From: Candidatus Aminicenantes bacterium JdFR-78
Lineage (GTDB): Bacteria; Acidobacteriota; Aminicenantia; JdFR-78
Direction of reading: 5' to 3'
DNA length: 64,000 nucleotides
NCBI GenBank assembly: GCA_002010665.1
Contig: MTON01000005.1
Location: forward strand, 106,264-170,263
In this document: in pieces, positions 35,373-44,371 of the stretch
Position numbering within the stretch: the first letter of the stretch is position 1
Layout: each line of letters begins with the position of its first letter
Made by a program: the position numbers and the translations under genes
Notes under the pieces: model-generated
Told to the model about the DNA's origin: nothing
Databases searched by the model: none
Seen by the model: the letters and a program-made list of their open reading frames with translations, nothing else

Positions 35373-36143
35373 TCATTCATTTTTTAGAGTCCACAGCCAG
35401 AAGGGCTTATAGATTACCTTTTTATTATTTATTTTTTCCTCACTCAGAAAATCCTTTGTTATAATGAGTCCTTTCTTAAGTTTGAATTTATCCATTGCCT
35501 TTAAAAGAGCTTTTATCTCTCTTTTTTTGGTTTTTTCCTCTTCAATGTTATAACAAACTTGAATTAACTCCACGGGTTTAAAATTTTCAAGAATCACAAA
35601 ATCAACTTCTTCGCCTCTTTCATTTTTCCAATAAAAGATATCTTCTTTTCTTCTTAAAAGCTCCATAAAAACCGCATTTTCAAGTAAATTACCGTAATCT
35701 CTTTTCAATCTAAAAATGCCTAAATTAACAATTCCTGTATCAACACAGTATATTTTTTTTTGGATATTGCATTCTATCTTTTAATTTATAGGAAAATATC
35801 TCAACAGGATAAATAAGAAAAGCATTCTGAGCATACTCCAAATATTCTAAGGCTGTGTTTTTAGAAAGTTTGAACCCCTATACTTCGCATAAAATTAATT
35901 GTATTTTTTAAACCACGAGTGAACCAATATGCCTGAATGTAAGTCTAAGAAATATCTCAAATTCTTCGATCTTTCTGACCGAAAATTTCTCGACCATATC
36001 CCTAAGAAAATAGTGAGGAAATAACTTGACAATATTTCTTTCTTATCTTTAGAAAGCACAACTTCTGGAAACCCTCCATATTCCAAATATTCATTAAAAA
36101 GATACATTAATTCATCATGCTTAGAGTATTTCAATTCTCTCAT
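35373..36143 (-). pseudogene. Decayed AAA ATPase with DUF4143 C-terminal domain
   Basis: Three out-of-frame pieces of one protein: MRELKYSKHDELMYLFNEYL with YGGFPEVVL (35895-36143), a middle piece readable as LSKNTALEYLEYAQNAFLIYP and KIYCVDTG, and a C-terminal piece GNLLENAVFMELLRR...GEEVDFV (35373-35708). This order is that of the region following the AAA domain plus the DUF4143 domain of PD-(D/E)XK-like prokaryotic ATPases. Frames break near IFLGIW/LRDMVEK, at in-frame stops around 35880-35930, and in a poly-A run near 35750. The AAA domain with its Walker motifs is absent, deleted at the junction with yjbQ. A clear relic. Confidence 0.85.
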
Positions 36144-36166
36144 ATTAATTGTTTAAAGGAAGGAAT

Positions 36167-36556
36167 TTATAAAATCTTTACATAAACTTTTCTTGTTCTA
36201 GGACCATCGAATTCGCAAAAGAATATACCTTGCCATGTTCCAAGCACAAGTCTTCCATTCTCGATTATCAAGGAAACAGATTGACCGATTATACTCGATT
36301 TTATATGAGCAGGTGAATTTCCCTCACTATGCTGATATTCCCATGTATAAGGAATCAATTTATTAATTGCCATAAGAATATCCCTTTTAACAGAAGGGTC
36401 AGCATTTTCATTTATTGTTATTCCAGCAGTTGTATGAGGGACATATATAAAGCATATTCCATCCTTTTTGCCAGATTCTTTGACCACATTCTCAACAGCA
36501 GATGTTATGTCTATAAATTCTTCTCTATCATGCGTTTTAACTTCAATTACTTTCAT
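36167..36556 (-). CDS. yjbQ: YjbQ/UPF0047 family protein
   Basis: The track starts at 36586; the ATG at 36556 (MKVIEVKTH, 129 residues) matches the usual family N terminus better. The core [69 protein letters not shown] is unmistakable. Family members have weak thiamine-phosphate synthase activity, true role uncertain. No strong ribosome-binding site precedes either start. Confidence 0.93.
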   Translation of the reverse strand: MKVIEVKTHDREEFIDITSAVENVVKESGKKDGICFIYVPHTTAGITINENADPSVKRDILMAINKLIPYTWEYQHSEGNSPAHIKSSIIGQSVSLIIENGRLVLGTWQGIFFCEFDGPRTRKVYVKIL

Positions 36557-36663
36557 TTTAAGATTGAAATATAATGAAAATAACATTTTTTTTCAACTTT
36601 AAAATTGATTTTGAACTTTTTTTGTTATAACTTAGTTTCTTAATATAGGAAAGGAGGTGCTCC

Positions 36664-38994
36664 ATGAGGTTTTTAATAACAATTTTGTTAACCCTGTATT
36701 TATTTATATCCCCTGTATGGAGTAAAGTCGAACAGGTTAAAATCGAAGGAGAGAATATACTGAATTATATAAAGGTATTGGCTGATGATTCAATGGAAGG
36801 GAGAAAAAGCGGTTTGCCTGGAGGTCAAAAGGCAGAAGAATATATAGCGAGTAAATTTAAAGAGTGGGGAATTGAGCCTGCTGGAGAAAATAATACCTAT
36901 TTTCAAAATATTACAATAGAATTTTTCAATATTGAGCCTGGAGTAAATCTTGAAGTAACAACGGAAAGAAAAAATAGAAAATTCATTTATGGTGAAGATT
37001 GGAGGGTTCAGAAATTTTCTGGTTCAGGAGATTTTGAGAGTGAAATAGTATTTGTAGGATATGGAATTCATGCACCTGAAAAGGGCTATGATGATTATTC
37101 AGGAATCGATGTCAAAAATAAGATTGTATTGTTTAAAACAGGATTGCCAAAGAAACTTGAGAAAAAATTGGAAGAGGAGGGAAAAATAGAGAATAAAATT
37201 AAGTCAGCCCAAAAACTTGGAGCAAAAGGTGCAATGGTCTTCTCTGATTCCTCTCAAAGTAGATTCTTTCGTCTTCGTTTGAAAAAGGAAGTTTATAAAC
37301 CGGATTTTGTTATTCTCTATGTGAAAGACAATGTTGTTAATTTCATTTTTGAAGACCTTCCAACAGAAACCAGATACCTTTTTTCTGAGATTGATAAGAA
37401 ATCAAAGCCAATGTCTTTAGAAACAGGTGTAAAAGCTAAAATTCATGTCAATACAATTTTTGATGAAAAGAGAGTTGCGAGAAACATACTCGGAAAAATA
37501 TCAGGTGTAGATAAAAAATTAAGAAATGAATATGTGATTATAGGAGCTCACATGGACCATGTTGGTATAAATCCTCTTGGAGAGGTTATGAATGGCGCGA
37601 ACGATAATGCCTCTGGAGCTTCAACTGTTATGGAAATTGCAAGAGTGATGAAATTAAATAAAATTAGACCAAAAAGAACCATCTTGTTCTGCTTATGGGC
37701 AGGAGAGGAACAAGGTCTTCTTGGTTCAAAATATTATAATGAGCATCCCCTTTATCCACTTAATAAAACAATTGTTTATTTTAATCTTGATATGGTAGGA
37801 CATGGTAATGGAAAAGTAAATTTTAGAGGTATTTATTATGGACCTGAAATATGGAAGTTTCTGAAAAAAAATATTGAAAAAGAGATACTTGATTATGTAA
37901 ATCCTGGAAGAGGCGGCCCAGGAGGCTCAGATCATACATATTTTCTAAAAAGTGGTGTTCCTGGTTTTGCAGTAATGACAAGTGGTTATCATTTTAAATA
38001 TCATCGCTCAAGGGATGATTGGGATTTAATTAAACCAGAAATCCTTGAAAAAACCGGCCGTCTTGTTTATGAGTCTGCTTTACTTCTTGCTAATAGTGAA
38101 AAGAATTTCTTTTTTCCAATGAGAAGGGAGAGATACATATGGAAAAATCAAAATATAATTAATTATCATCAATTCACAATCTCAAAAGTTCTGGAGAAAT
38201 TAAAAGATGTGAAAGATGAAGATATTGATATTCAATTTGTAAAGCCAGATTATATGGAGAATCTAAGTCCAAATGAAGTAAGGGTTAACATTCTGAAACA
38301 ACTTGATAAATTACAAAATGAAATAAAGAAATCAAAAGGACTTATTTACTATACTGATTCCTCTGCTATTTTTGGAAATACCCGTCAAGGTAAGATAACA
38401 TTAATTGCGGGATTAAACGGAATATCATCTTTTAAAGATGATTATTCTTGGCTCAGAATATTTGCTAAACAGGGAATTCATTATCTATTTCTCAATGCAA
38501 AGGATTTTTCCTTTAAAGAAAATGGATTGAGCGAGGAGAGTAAAAATTTGATAAAGACCGCGAATGAAGCGAGAGTATTGTTAATAGTCTCGGGATTGAA
38601 TGATGAGCAGATTAAAGAGGTCTTAAAGACCTCCAAAAGTCCTATGATTGTTGTTAGTAAAAAACTTCCATCAGAGGAATGTTTGAATTTGATAAAAGAA
38701 GGAGAGCATGCTCTTGCTTTAAAATTTTCAAAAGAAGAAACTTCATCAGATTATTTTAAAAAGCTTAAAGAAGCAAAGGAAAAGCTTGGTTCTAAGGATG
38801 TGTTGATATGGAATGAAGAATGTTTATGGTCAAAAGAGGGAAGAGGAAAATATTTTGATTTAATAACATGTTTTGTAATGGAAAAATGGGAAAGAGAGGA
38901 CTTGTCTTCTATTTTTTCAGGAACTTTCCTTAGAGTTCTGGGTAAAGCAAGAAAGGAAGGGCCTCGAAGACCTTTTGTTTATATTCCGTTTTAA
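36664..38994 (+). CDS. Exported M28 family aminopeptidase with PA domain and long C-terminal extension
   Basis: 776 residues with a Sec signal (about 1-20). A protease-associated domain (about 105-240) is followed by M28 zinc motifs: GAHMDHVG, NGANDNASGA, WAGEEQGLLGS, NLDMVGHG and the last His in TSGYHFKYHRSRDDW. These di-zinc enzymes remove N-terminal residues from peptides outside the cytoplasm. The roughly 280 residues after the peptidase core (about 495-776) match nothing I recognise, including a stretch resembling a TIM-like or response-domain alpha/beta fold (VLLIVSGLNDEQIKEV, PMIVVSKKLP). SD AAAGGAGG. Confidence 0.9.
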   Translation: MRFLITILLTLYLFISPVWSKVEQVKIEGENILNYIKVLADDSMEGRKSGLPGGQKAEEYIASKFKEWGIEPAGENNTYFQNITIEFFNIEPGVNLEVTTERKNRKFIYGEDWRVQKFSGSGDFESEIVFVGYGIHAPEKGYDDYSGIDVKNKIVLFKTGLPKKLEKKLEEEGKIENKIKSAQKLGAKGAMVFSDSSQSRFFRLRLKKEVYKPDFVILYVKDNVVNFIFEDLPTETRYLFSEIDKKSKPMSLETGVKAKIHVNTIFDEKRVARNILGKISGVDKKLRNEYVIIGAHMDHVGINPLGEVMNGANDNASGASTVMEIARVMKLNKIRPKRTILFCLWAGEEQGLLGSKYYNEHPLYPLNKTIVYFNLDMVGHGNGKVNFRGIYYGPEIWKFLKKNIEKEILDYVNPGRGGPGGSDHTYFLKSGVPGFAVMTSGYHFKYHRSRDDWDLIKPEILEKTGRLVYESALLLANSEKNFFFPMRRERYIWKNQNIINYHQFTISKVLEKLKDVKDEDIDIQFVKPDYMENLSPNEVRVNILKQLDKLQNEIKKSKGLIYYTDSSAIFGNTRQGKITLIAGLNGISSFKDDYSWLRIFAKQGIHYLFLNAKDFSFKENGLSEESKNLIKTANEARVLLIVSGLNDEQIKEVLKTSKSPMIVVSKKLPSEECLNLIKEGEHALALKFSKEETSSDYFKKLKEAKEKLGSKDVLIWNEECLWSKEGRGKYFDLITCFVMEKWEREDLSSIFSGTFLRVLGKARKEGPRRPFVYIPF

Positions 38995-39009
38995 TTAAAT
39001 AAATTGAGT

Positions 39010-39906
39010 TTAAATCAGAATGTCCTCTTTCCAACCGATTTTAATGAGTTCTATCTTATTTAAATCTGCGGTTCCTAAGCGATATTTTCTATCTGCTATG
39101 TAAACATGCTTCACAGGTGTAGCAAAAGCTCTATAACGACCGAAATATTGCTTTCTCTTTTCCTGTAAGAGGTGAACTCCAAGAGCATCAAGAGCAACAG
39201 GGTCTTTTCCCACAAAAATTCCCTTATAGGGCCATACATATGCAGGGTTAAAATGATGAGGACCTATTCCGTGGAAAAGGGGAGTTAAGACAAGCAATAT
39301 ATTTAAACGGGTTTTTCCTCTAACATGAGGTAAGTGCCAAATTTTAGCCAGATTAGCACAAGAATCTCCATGATATTCCCATGGTCTTGGAACAAATTGT
39401 ATGTAATTCTTTATACAACCACCTATACCTGACCAGTGATGGGTTCTGAGGGGGCGGACATTAATATATGCTGTAGCCTTTTTAAAAAACGAGTCCCTCC
39501 ATACCCCTCTGTCCTTTATCTTAATGTTTTTCTTTTCAACTCCTGCATCCAACAATCTCTTTTTAATAGCATTTTCCACCTCATGAGGTGTGGGTAAAGG
39601 TGCCCATACATTGCTTTTTATTCCAACAATATCCTTTGGGCTGATTATTTTTCTCCATGCGGAGATTGGTTCTTTTTCTCCTGTTAGAACCATAACTGCT
39701 TGGTCAAGCATTTTTAAGATAACTTCTTGATTAATGCGATTTCTTGCATCAATGACCTCTGGATCCCTTACCAGCACAACTTTTGTTTTCTTCTCTGCAA
39801 ATAATTCATTCTTTCCAATTAAACTGAGAGATCCAAAAAGAGCAGCATAAGCTGTCCCTTTTAGAAAGTCTCTCCTTGTTATACCTTTAATAATTTTTTC
39901 ACTCAT
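39010..39906 (-). CDS. DUF362 protein with twin-arginine leader
   Basis: 298 residues. A TAT-type leader ITRRDFLKGTAYAALFGSLSL predicts folded export. The body contains DUF362-like segments GIKSNVW, a GIGGCIKNYIQ core Cys, and VGKDPVALDALGV. It lacks ferredoxin motifs. Expressed with the DUF6599 gene (overlap 8 bases). Function of DUF362 is unknown; a second paralogue sits at 50741-51628. Confidence 0.85.
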   Translation of the reverse strand: MSEKIIKGITRRDFLKGTAYAALFGSLSLIGKNELFAEKKTKVVLVRDPEVIDARNRINQEVILKMLDQAVMVLTGEKEPISAWRKIISPKDIVGIKSNVWAPLPTPHEVENAIKKRLLDAGVEKKNIKIKDRGVWRDSFFKKATAYINVRPLRTHHWSGIGGCIKNYIQFVPRPWEYHGDSCANLAKIWHLPHVRGKTRLNILLVLTPLFHGIGPHHFNPAYVWPYKGIFVGKDPVALDALGVHLLQEKRKQYFGRYRAFATPVKHVYIADRKYRLGTADLNKIELIKIGWKEDILI

Positions 39907-40798
39907 GTTTAATTTCCTTTAAGGAATTTTTTATAATATCAGAGTATTTCTCAGCTAAACTTTTTTCTGGAAAATCTAACAGGATATAGACAATTTCCTT
40001 GCACTTACCAAAAGAAATCCATTTCCCGTTTTCTATTTGTAAAATTCTATTTTTTCCTGCTTCTGGAACATAATTTTTTATAAAGCTTATAATTGCATTT
40101 TCTGCTTCCTTTTCTATTAAATACTTTACAATTAAAATAAAGGCTCTTGCATCTTCAAATCTGTATTCACCAAAAACTGCTTTTGTTTTTTGATTGAGAT
40201 TTAATATATTTTCCTCTGAAAGATAATAATGATAATTTAAAGAATAGTGATTATGAAAAAATTTAATATTTTTCCTGTCTAATTTTTCATCCGGCAAATA
40301 GCCAATTAATTCCGGGAGTGAGCCTTTTTCAGGAATTGCATTTGAAATAGATTCAGCTAATTTAAAAATTGTCTTCTTTATTTCCTCATTCTCTTTCTCA
40401 GCCCATATGGATACAAAATAGGGACCCTTCCAAAAAGTAAGAGAACCTGCTAAATAGAAGGAACCCTGACCTATGCCAAGTTCTTGATTTTCATAGTCAT
40501 GGCTGAATACACCGAATGCATCCTCGGATGAGCCCATATCAAAAAAGTCAACTATAATGGGAGGTTGACCAGACTTCCTGAATTCTCTTACAAGTAAAAT
40601 TCTAAAATTGTAAGAACAATAAACTTCTCCAGAACCATTAATGTAATCAAAAATAGTTTTTGAATTGAATATGCGGTCATCCCCATATTTTTTCCAACCA
40701 TTAATTTCTACTGGTATAAATTTTTTTAATTCAGTAACCATTACAGATCTATTCAGAATTAATAAAATAGAGAAAATAATCAATAAAAGTTTTTTCAT
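39899..40798 (-). CDS. DUF6599-like exported protein
   Basis: 299 residues, N-terminal hydrophobic signal (about 4-22). Sequence such as INGWKKYGDDRIFNSKTIFDYINGSGEVYCSY and FFDMGSSEDAFGVFSHDYE matches what I recall as DUF6599, a periplasmic domain found next to DUF362 genes. No catalytic motif known. The GGGAG is directly at the ATG, poor spacing. It overlaps the DUF362 gene by 8 bases, a conserved-looking partnership. Confidence 0.8.
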   Translation of the reverse strand: MKKLLLIIFSILLILNRSVMVTELKKFIPVEINGWKKYGDDRIFNSKTIFDYINGSGEVYCSYNFRILLVREFRKSGQPPIIVDFFDMGSSEDAFGVFSHDYENQELGIGQGSFYLAGSLTFWKGPYFVSIWAEKENEEIKKTIFKLAESISNAIPEKGSLPELIGYLPDEKLDRKNIKFFHNHYSLNYHYYLSEENILNLNQKTKAVFGEYRFEDARAFILIVKYLIEKEAENAIISFIKNYVPEAGKNRILQIENGKWISFGKCKEIVYILLDFPEKSLAEKYSDIIKNSLKEIKHE

Positions 40799-40837
40799 CT
40801 CCCAACATTTTAGCTGTATAAGAAAAATGTGTCAATT

Positions 40838-41587
40838 TTATTTGAATCCTTTTAGAAATTTTAATACTTCCTCCACCAGTCTGTTTAAGTTCCTGTTAAA
40901 AAAGTGGTCAGCTCCTTCAATTAATGCACTTTCGCAATAAAGATTATATTTTTTGCAGAATTTTTTAAGTTCTGTAAAATCATTTGCTCCTCTATCCAAT
41001 TCACCTGCTAAAAAACATATCTTTATTTGAGAATTCTTTATTTTGAATTTTATTTCCTCTGGATAATTACTTCTGAGTCCAATTGTTATTAGATGAGAAA
41101 TATTCGGATTCTTGAGTGAAACTTTAAATGCAACCTTTGCTCCAAAGGAATACCCGACTAAAATGATATTTCTTGGTTTAATGTATTCATTTTTTAAAGC
41201 AAAAGCAATTGCGCCCTCTAAGTCTTTTTCTTCAAGAATTCCATGTCCATAAAAGCCCTCTGAATTCCCGACTCCCCTGAAGTTGAATTTTAAAGTTGAA
41301 TATCCATTTTCAAGCAATGCTTTTTCAATCGCGACTATAACCGAAGAATTCATATCTCCACCATAAAGGGGATGAGGATGACATAGAATTACAACTGGCT
41401 GATTTCTTTTATCTCTCTGGAAGCTTAAAATTCCCTCAAGACGAACAGACTTTTCTTCAGAACTGTAAAACCATATTTTTTGGACCATGATTCTTTCTTT
41501 AAAGAATGGTTTTGAAGAAGCGCAAGAGAAATTTAAAATTGAAAATATCAAAATAGAAATATACCAATTTAATTTTTTAGATATCAA
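40838..41587 (-). CDS. Alpha/beta-hydrolase lipoprotein
   Basis: 249 residues with a lipoprotein signal (lipobox LNFSCA). The hydrolase fold shows CHPHPLYGGDMNS, the nucleophile elbow VGYSFGAK, an acid in LAGELDRG and the catalytic His in EGADHFF. Similar to the alpha/beta hydrolases often annotated as dienelactone-hydrolase-like or lipase/esterase-like; substrate unknown. Its start overlaps the M2 peptidase stop by ATGA. Confidence 0.87.
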   Translation of the reverse strand: MISKKLNWYISILIFSILNFSCASSKPFFKERIMVQKIWFYSSEEKSVRLEGILSFQRDKRNQPVVILCHPHPLYGGDMNSSVIVAIEKALLENGYSTLKFNFRGVGNSEGFYGHGILEEKDLEGAIAFALKNEYIKPRNIILVGYSFGAKVAFKVSLKNPNISHLITIGLRSNYPEEIKFKIKNSQIKICFLAGELDRGANDFTELKKFCKKYNLYCESALIEGADHFFNRNLNRLVEEVLKFLKGFK

Positions 41588-43263
41588 TTTTCTACAAACT
41601 GCTTAACAAAATATTTAGCTGTTAAAGGCTCTCCAGTTGCCCTTTCAATCATTTCATTCCAACGATATCTTGCACCTGGTTTTAAAATCCTTTCTTTTAT
41701 ATACTCACCTATTTTCTTATTGTTGACATATGAAACTTCTGTTGGATCCTGATGAAGAATATTTTCAGCTATGTAATAATGCAACTGAGAGGCAAGCAAT
41801 TCACCAAGCATGTAATTGTGATAATAAACCGGAGAGGAGGTAAAATGGATTTTTGCTGCCCAATCTGGATTGTCTCTTCCCTCTGGTCGGTGGATATATT
41901 GATATTTCTCAACTAGATCCCACCATAGCTTATTAAGGTCTTGGTCAGGATTTTTATATAATGCTCTTTCGAAATTAAACATTACCTGAGACCAGCGAGC
42001 AAAGATAAGTTGTTTAAATTTCTGGCTCCTTCTAAGAGCTGGTTTTAATTTTTCAATTTCTGATTCATCAATATTTAGCATATCTCTCATCCAGTTTGGG
42101 TCCCGGGAGAGTCTTCCAAAAAACATTGCAATTGCTTCTGTTGTAAATATATGAGCATATCTTCTTAGAAAGAATGGTAAATTTTGATCAACGAATTTAC
42201 TGTAAACCCCATGTCCACATTCATGGAGGATGGTCTCCATCCATTGCTCAGTATCTTTAATATTTGCAAGAATTCTGACATCTCCCTTTCTATCAATATT
42301 AATAGTATATGCATGAGGATTCTTTCCCTTTTTCTCATAAAGATCGCTTCTTTGAATAATGTCATTCACAGGAAGACCAATGCCTTCATAAAATTTTATT
42401 GCAAGTTTTACAATATCTTTTCCTTTATAATATTTATCTAAATTGATATCTCCTATAGTAGGTCCTTCCTGGAAGAAAGGATCATTATAATGCCAGGGTC
42501 TTAAATCCTCTTTTTTGATTCCATATGCGTTGGAAAGAGCTTCATCAAGTTCGTCTTTTAATTTTCTAAAAGGTTCATCAGTAAGTCTTCTCAATTCCTC
42601 AAAAATCTTTACAAGTTCCTCTTCGCTCTGTTCATTAAGGGTAAGGGCCATTGTATAATAATTATCAAAACCAAGACTTCTTGCAGCCTTATTTCTCAGT
42701 CTTACTAATTTTATTAAATTATTTGCGACTTCCTTTCCAACCTGTTTACTGGCTAACCAGGCTTTTTTTCTTTTCTCCATATCTTTTATCTCTGTTTTAA
42801 GGATTTCTCTTATATAGTTATCTGTAACTTCTTTACCATCTATTTTGCCTCTAAAAGTATTAAATTGCTTCTCAACAGTTGTGCTTAATTTGATTATCTC
42901 TTTCAGGAGTTTTTTATCAACTTGGTTTTCTAAGTAGCTATTATAAAGAATCAGCAATTGTCTTTTTAGGAGCGGGTCTTTCACTTTACCACTTTCTTTT
43001 ATTTTTTTAAGTTTTTCAAAATCTTCCTTGTTTGAGTAAATCTCAACCAATTTCAACTGGAGTTTTTCGAATTTATCATAGTCTTCCTTTTTACCCGTGA
43101 TGCTCGCATTCCAGTAAGCAAGATTAGCATCTCTTAACAATGGTTCAACAATTTCTTGGTGTTTTTTTATGAATTGGGATAAATCCTTCTCTACTTTTTG
43201 AGTTGAAGGACTGCAATATGCAAGTAAAAATACTATTATGAAAAGGCCAATCAAATTTTTCAT
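41584..43263 (-). CDS. M2 family (ACE-like) peptidyl-dipeptidase, lipoprotein
   Basis: 559 residues with a lipoprotein signal (LLAYCS). The zinc motif is HECGH (residues near 362) followed downstream by the third ligand in FTTEAIAMFFG. The N-terminal coiled-coil-like helical half (about 25-190) and the ENQ..SEEEL/ARSLGFDNYYTMAL region match M2 peptidases, homologues of angiotensin-converting enzyme that remove C-terminal dipeptides. Membrane attached on the periplasmic side. In the same operon as the hydrolase, DUF6599 and DUF362 genes. Confidence 0.88.
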   Translation of the reverse strand: MKNLIGLFIIVFLLAYCSPSTQKVEKDLSQFIKKHQEIVEPLLRDANLAYWNASITGKKEDYDKFEKLQLKLVEIYSNKEDFEKLKKIKESGKVKDPLLKRQLLILYNSYLENQVDKKLLKEIIKLSTTVEKQFNTFRGKIDGKEVTDNYIREILKTEIKDMEKRKKAWLASKQVGKEVANNLIKLVRLRNKAARSLGFDNYYTMALTLNEQSEEELVKIFEELRRLTDEPFRKLKDELDEALSNAYGIKKEDLRPWHYNDPFFQEGPTIGDINLDKYYKGKDIVKLAIKFYEGIGLPVNDIIQRSDLYEKKGKNPHAYTINIDRKGDVRILANIKDTEQWMETILHECGHGVYSKFVDQNLPFFLRRYAHIFTTEAIAMFFGRLSRDPNWMRDMLNIDESEIEKLKPALRRSQKFKQLIFARWSQVMFNFERALYKNPDQDLNKLWWDLVEKYQYIHRPEGRDNPDWAAKIHFTSSPVYYHNYMLGELLASQLHYYIAENILHQDPTEVSYVNNKKIGEYIKERILKPGARYRWNEMIERATGEPLTAKYFVKQFVEN

Positions 43264-43295
43264 GATTCCTCCCTCATTTAATTTATTTAAAAAAG

Positions 43296-43385
43296 CGGAG
43301 GAGGCGAGATTCGAACTCGCGATCCCGACATAATCGGGATAGCGGTTTTCGAGACCGCCGCCTTAAGCCACTCGGCCACTCCTCC
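43296..43385 (-). tRNA. tRNA-Ser (anticodon CGA)
   Basis: A 90-base type II tRNA on the minus strand: acceptor GGAGGAG with CTCCTCC, anticodon stem-loop GCGGT-CTCGAAA-ACCGC giving CGA (reads UCG), variable arm ATCCCGATTATGTCGGGAT forming its own hairpin, and T loop TTCGAAT. Discriminator G; CCA not encoded. Its 5' end is contiguous with the tadA stop codon. Confidence 0.96.
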
Positions 43386-43850
43386 TTATTTTCTTTTCTC
43401 TTTAAAGAATTCCTTTAATATTTTAATACATTTTTCGGATAAAACTCCATCCCTTATCTCGAGTCTATGATTAAATTTGTTAAATGGAAATTGAATGACT
43501 GATTTGATACTTCCGAATTTTGGTTCTGGTGCACCATAGACAAGACGTTTTATCCTCGCATGAATTATTGCTCCAAGGCACATTATGCATGGTTCCACAG
43601 TGCAATATAAAGTTGCATCAGAGAGGCGATAATTTTTCAATTTCTTTGCTGCCTTTCTGAGTGCCAATATTTCTGCATGATTTGTTGGGTCATTGGTTTT
43701 TATTGGCTGATTATGGGCTCGAGAAATAATCCTGTTCTCAATAACCACTACTGCTCCTACTGGAACTTCGTTCTTTTTAAAAGCTTTTTGTGCTTCTAAG
43801 AGAGCTATTTCCATAAAGAAATTATCATCTTTTATTTTACTTTTTGCCAT
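43386..43850 (-). CDS. tadA: tRNA-specific adenosine deaminase
   Basis: 154 residues, normal length. The zinc site is HAEILAL (Glu as proton shuttle) and PCIMCLGA; KNEVPVGAVVV opens the deaminase fold. It converts A34 of tRNA-Arg(ACG) to inosine. Its TAA is at 43386-43388 and tRNA-Ser begins at 43385, with no intergenic base, so the mRNA must be cut to release the tRNA. SD AAGGAT at 6 bases. Confidence 0.95.
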   Translation of the reverse strand: MAKSKIKDDNFFMEIALLEAQKAFKKNEVPVGAVVVIENRIISRAHNQPIKTNDPTNHAEILALRKAAKKLKNYRLSDATLYCTVEPCIMCLGAIIHARIKRLVYGAPEPKFGSIKSVIQFPFNKFNHRLEIRDGVLSEKCIKILKEFFKEKRK

Positions 43851-43859
43851 TTCAAATCC

Positions 43860-43889
43860 TTTTTAACACTTTTCATTAAAATTAGTCAA
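43860..43889 (-). promoter_or_regulatory. Possible promoter of tadA and tRNA-Ser
   Basis: Minus strand TTGACT (43884-43889), 18-base spacer, TAAAAA (43860-43865); very close to the SD. Confidence 0.4.
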
Positions 43890-43930
43890 TAATTCCACAA
43901 ATGTGATTTATAATAAGGAGGGAGGTCATA

Positions 43931-44299
43931 ATGGGAAAAATAGGTATTACTAAAATAACAATTTCCGTAATAATGATATTTGTTGGTCTCGCAACAGATA
44001 TTTTTTGGATTGCAAGACTTATTGGGAATGCTTTTCCTCCAAGCATGCCCGTTCCAGTGGAAGTATACAATGCTTTTGCAATACCAGATATAATTCTTTC
44101 TATTTTTCTCTATATTGGAGCTTATGGATTGCTTACTAAGAAAAAATCTGGATATACATTTACCATGGTTTCAATGGGTATGTGGATATTTGATTCAACT
44201 CTTGTAATGAGTATAACAAAGGGCGGAAGACTTGATATTATAATTCCTTCGCTTATATTTTCAGTATTCACGATTTTCTATCTGCATATTAAGTCATAA
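43931..44299 (+). CDS. Small four-helix membrane protein of unknown function
   Basis: 122 residues with about four hydrophobic segments (10-28, 50-68, 78-95, 100-118). No family recognised. A very strong site (AAGGAGGGAGG) is 5 bases before ATG and a TATAAT lies at 43909-43914, so it is genuine. Divergent from tadA. Confidence 0.78.
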   Translation: MGKIGITKITISVIMIFVGLATDIFWIARLIGNAFPPSMPVPVEVYNAFAIPDIILSIFLYIGAYGLLTKKKSGYTFTMVSMGMWIFDSTLVMSITKGGRLDIIIPSLIFSVFTIFYLHIKS

Positions 44300-44316
44300 T
44301 TTTTCTTAAATTTCAT

Positions 44317-44345
44317 TTGACATTCAATTTTTCAGAGTGTATAGT
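44317..44345 (+). promoter_or_regulatory. Predicted promoter of the Yip1-family gene
   Basis: TTGACA (44317-44322), 17-base spacer, TATAGT (44340-44345); ATG 27 bases downstream with AAAGGAGG. Confidence 0.62.
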
Positions 44346-44371
44346 ATTTCAAAAGTAAAAAGGAGGTTAAA

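Noticed and set aside
35353-35386. AT-only stem TGATTT/AAATCA with trailing T run after tRNA-Arg
   Set aside because: The stem is 6 weak pairs with an 11-base loop and overlaps the pseudogene end; too weak to call a terminator.
35212-36166. Possible integrated element at tRNA-Arg
   Set aside because: No second copy of the tRNA 3' end, integrase or flanking repeat was found, so the pseudogene is treated as a simple relic.
43311-43345. Hairpin ATCCCGA..TCGGGAT near the end of tadA
   Set aside because: This is the long variable arm of tRNA-Ser, not a terminator.
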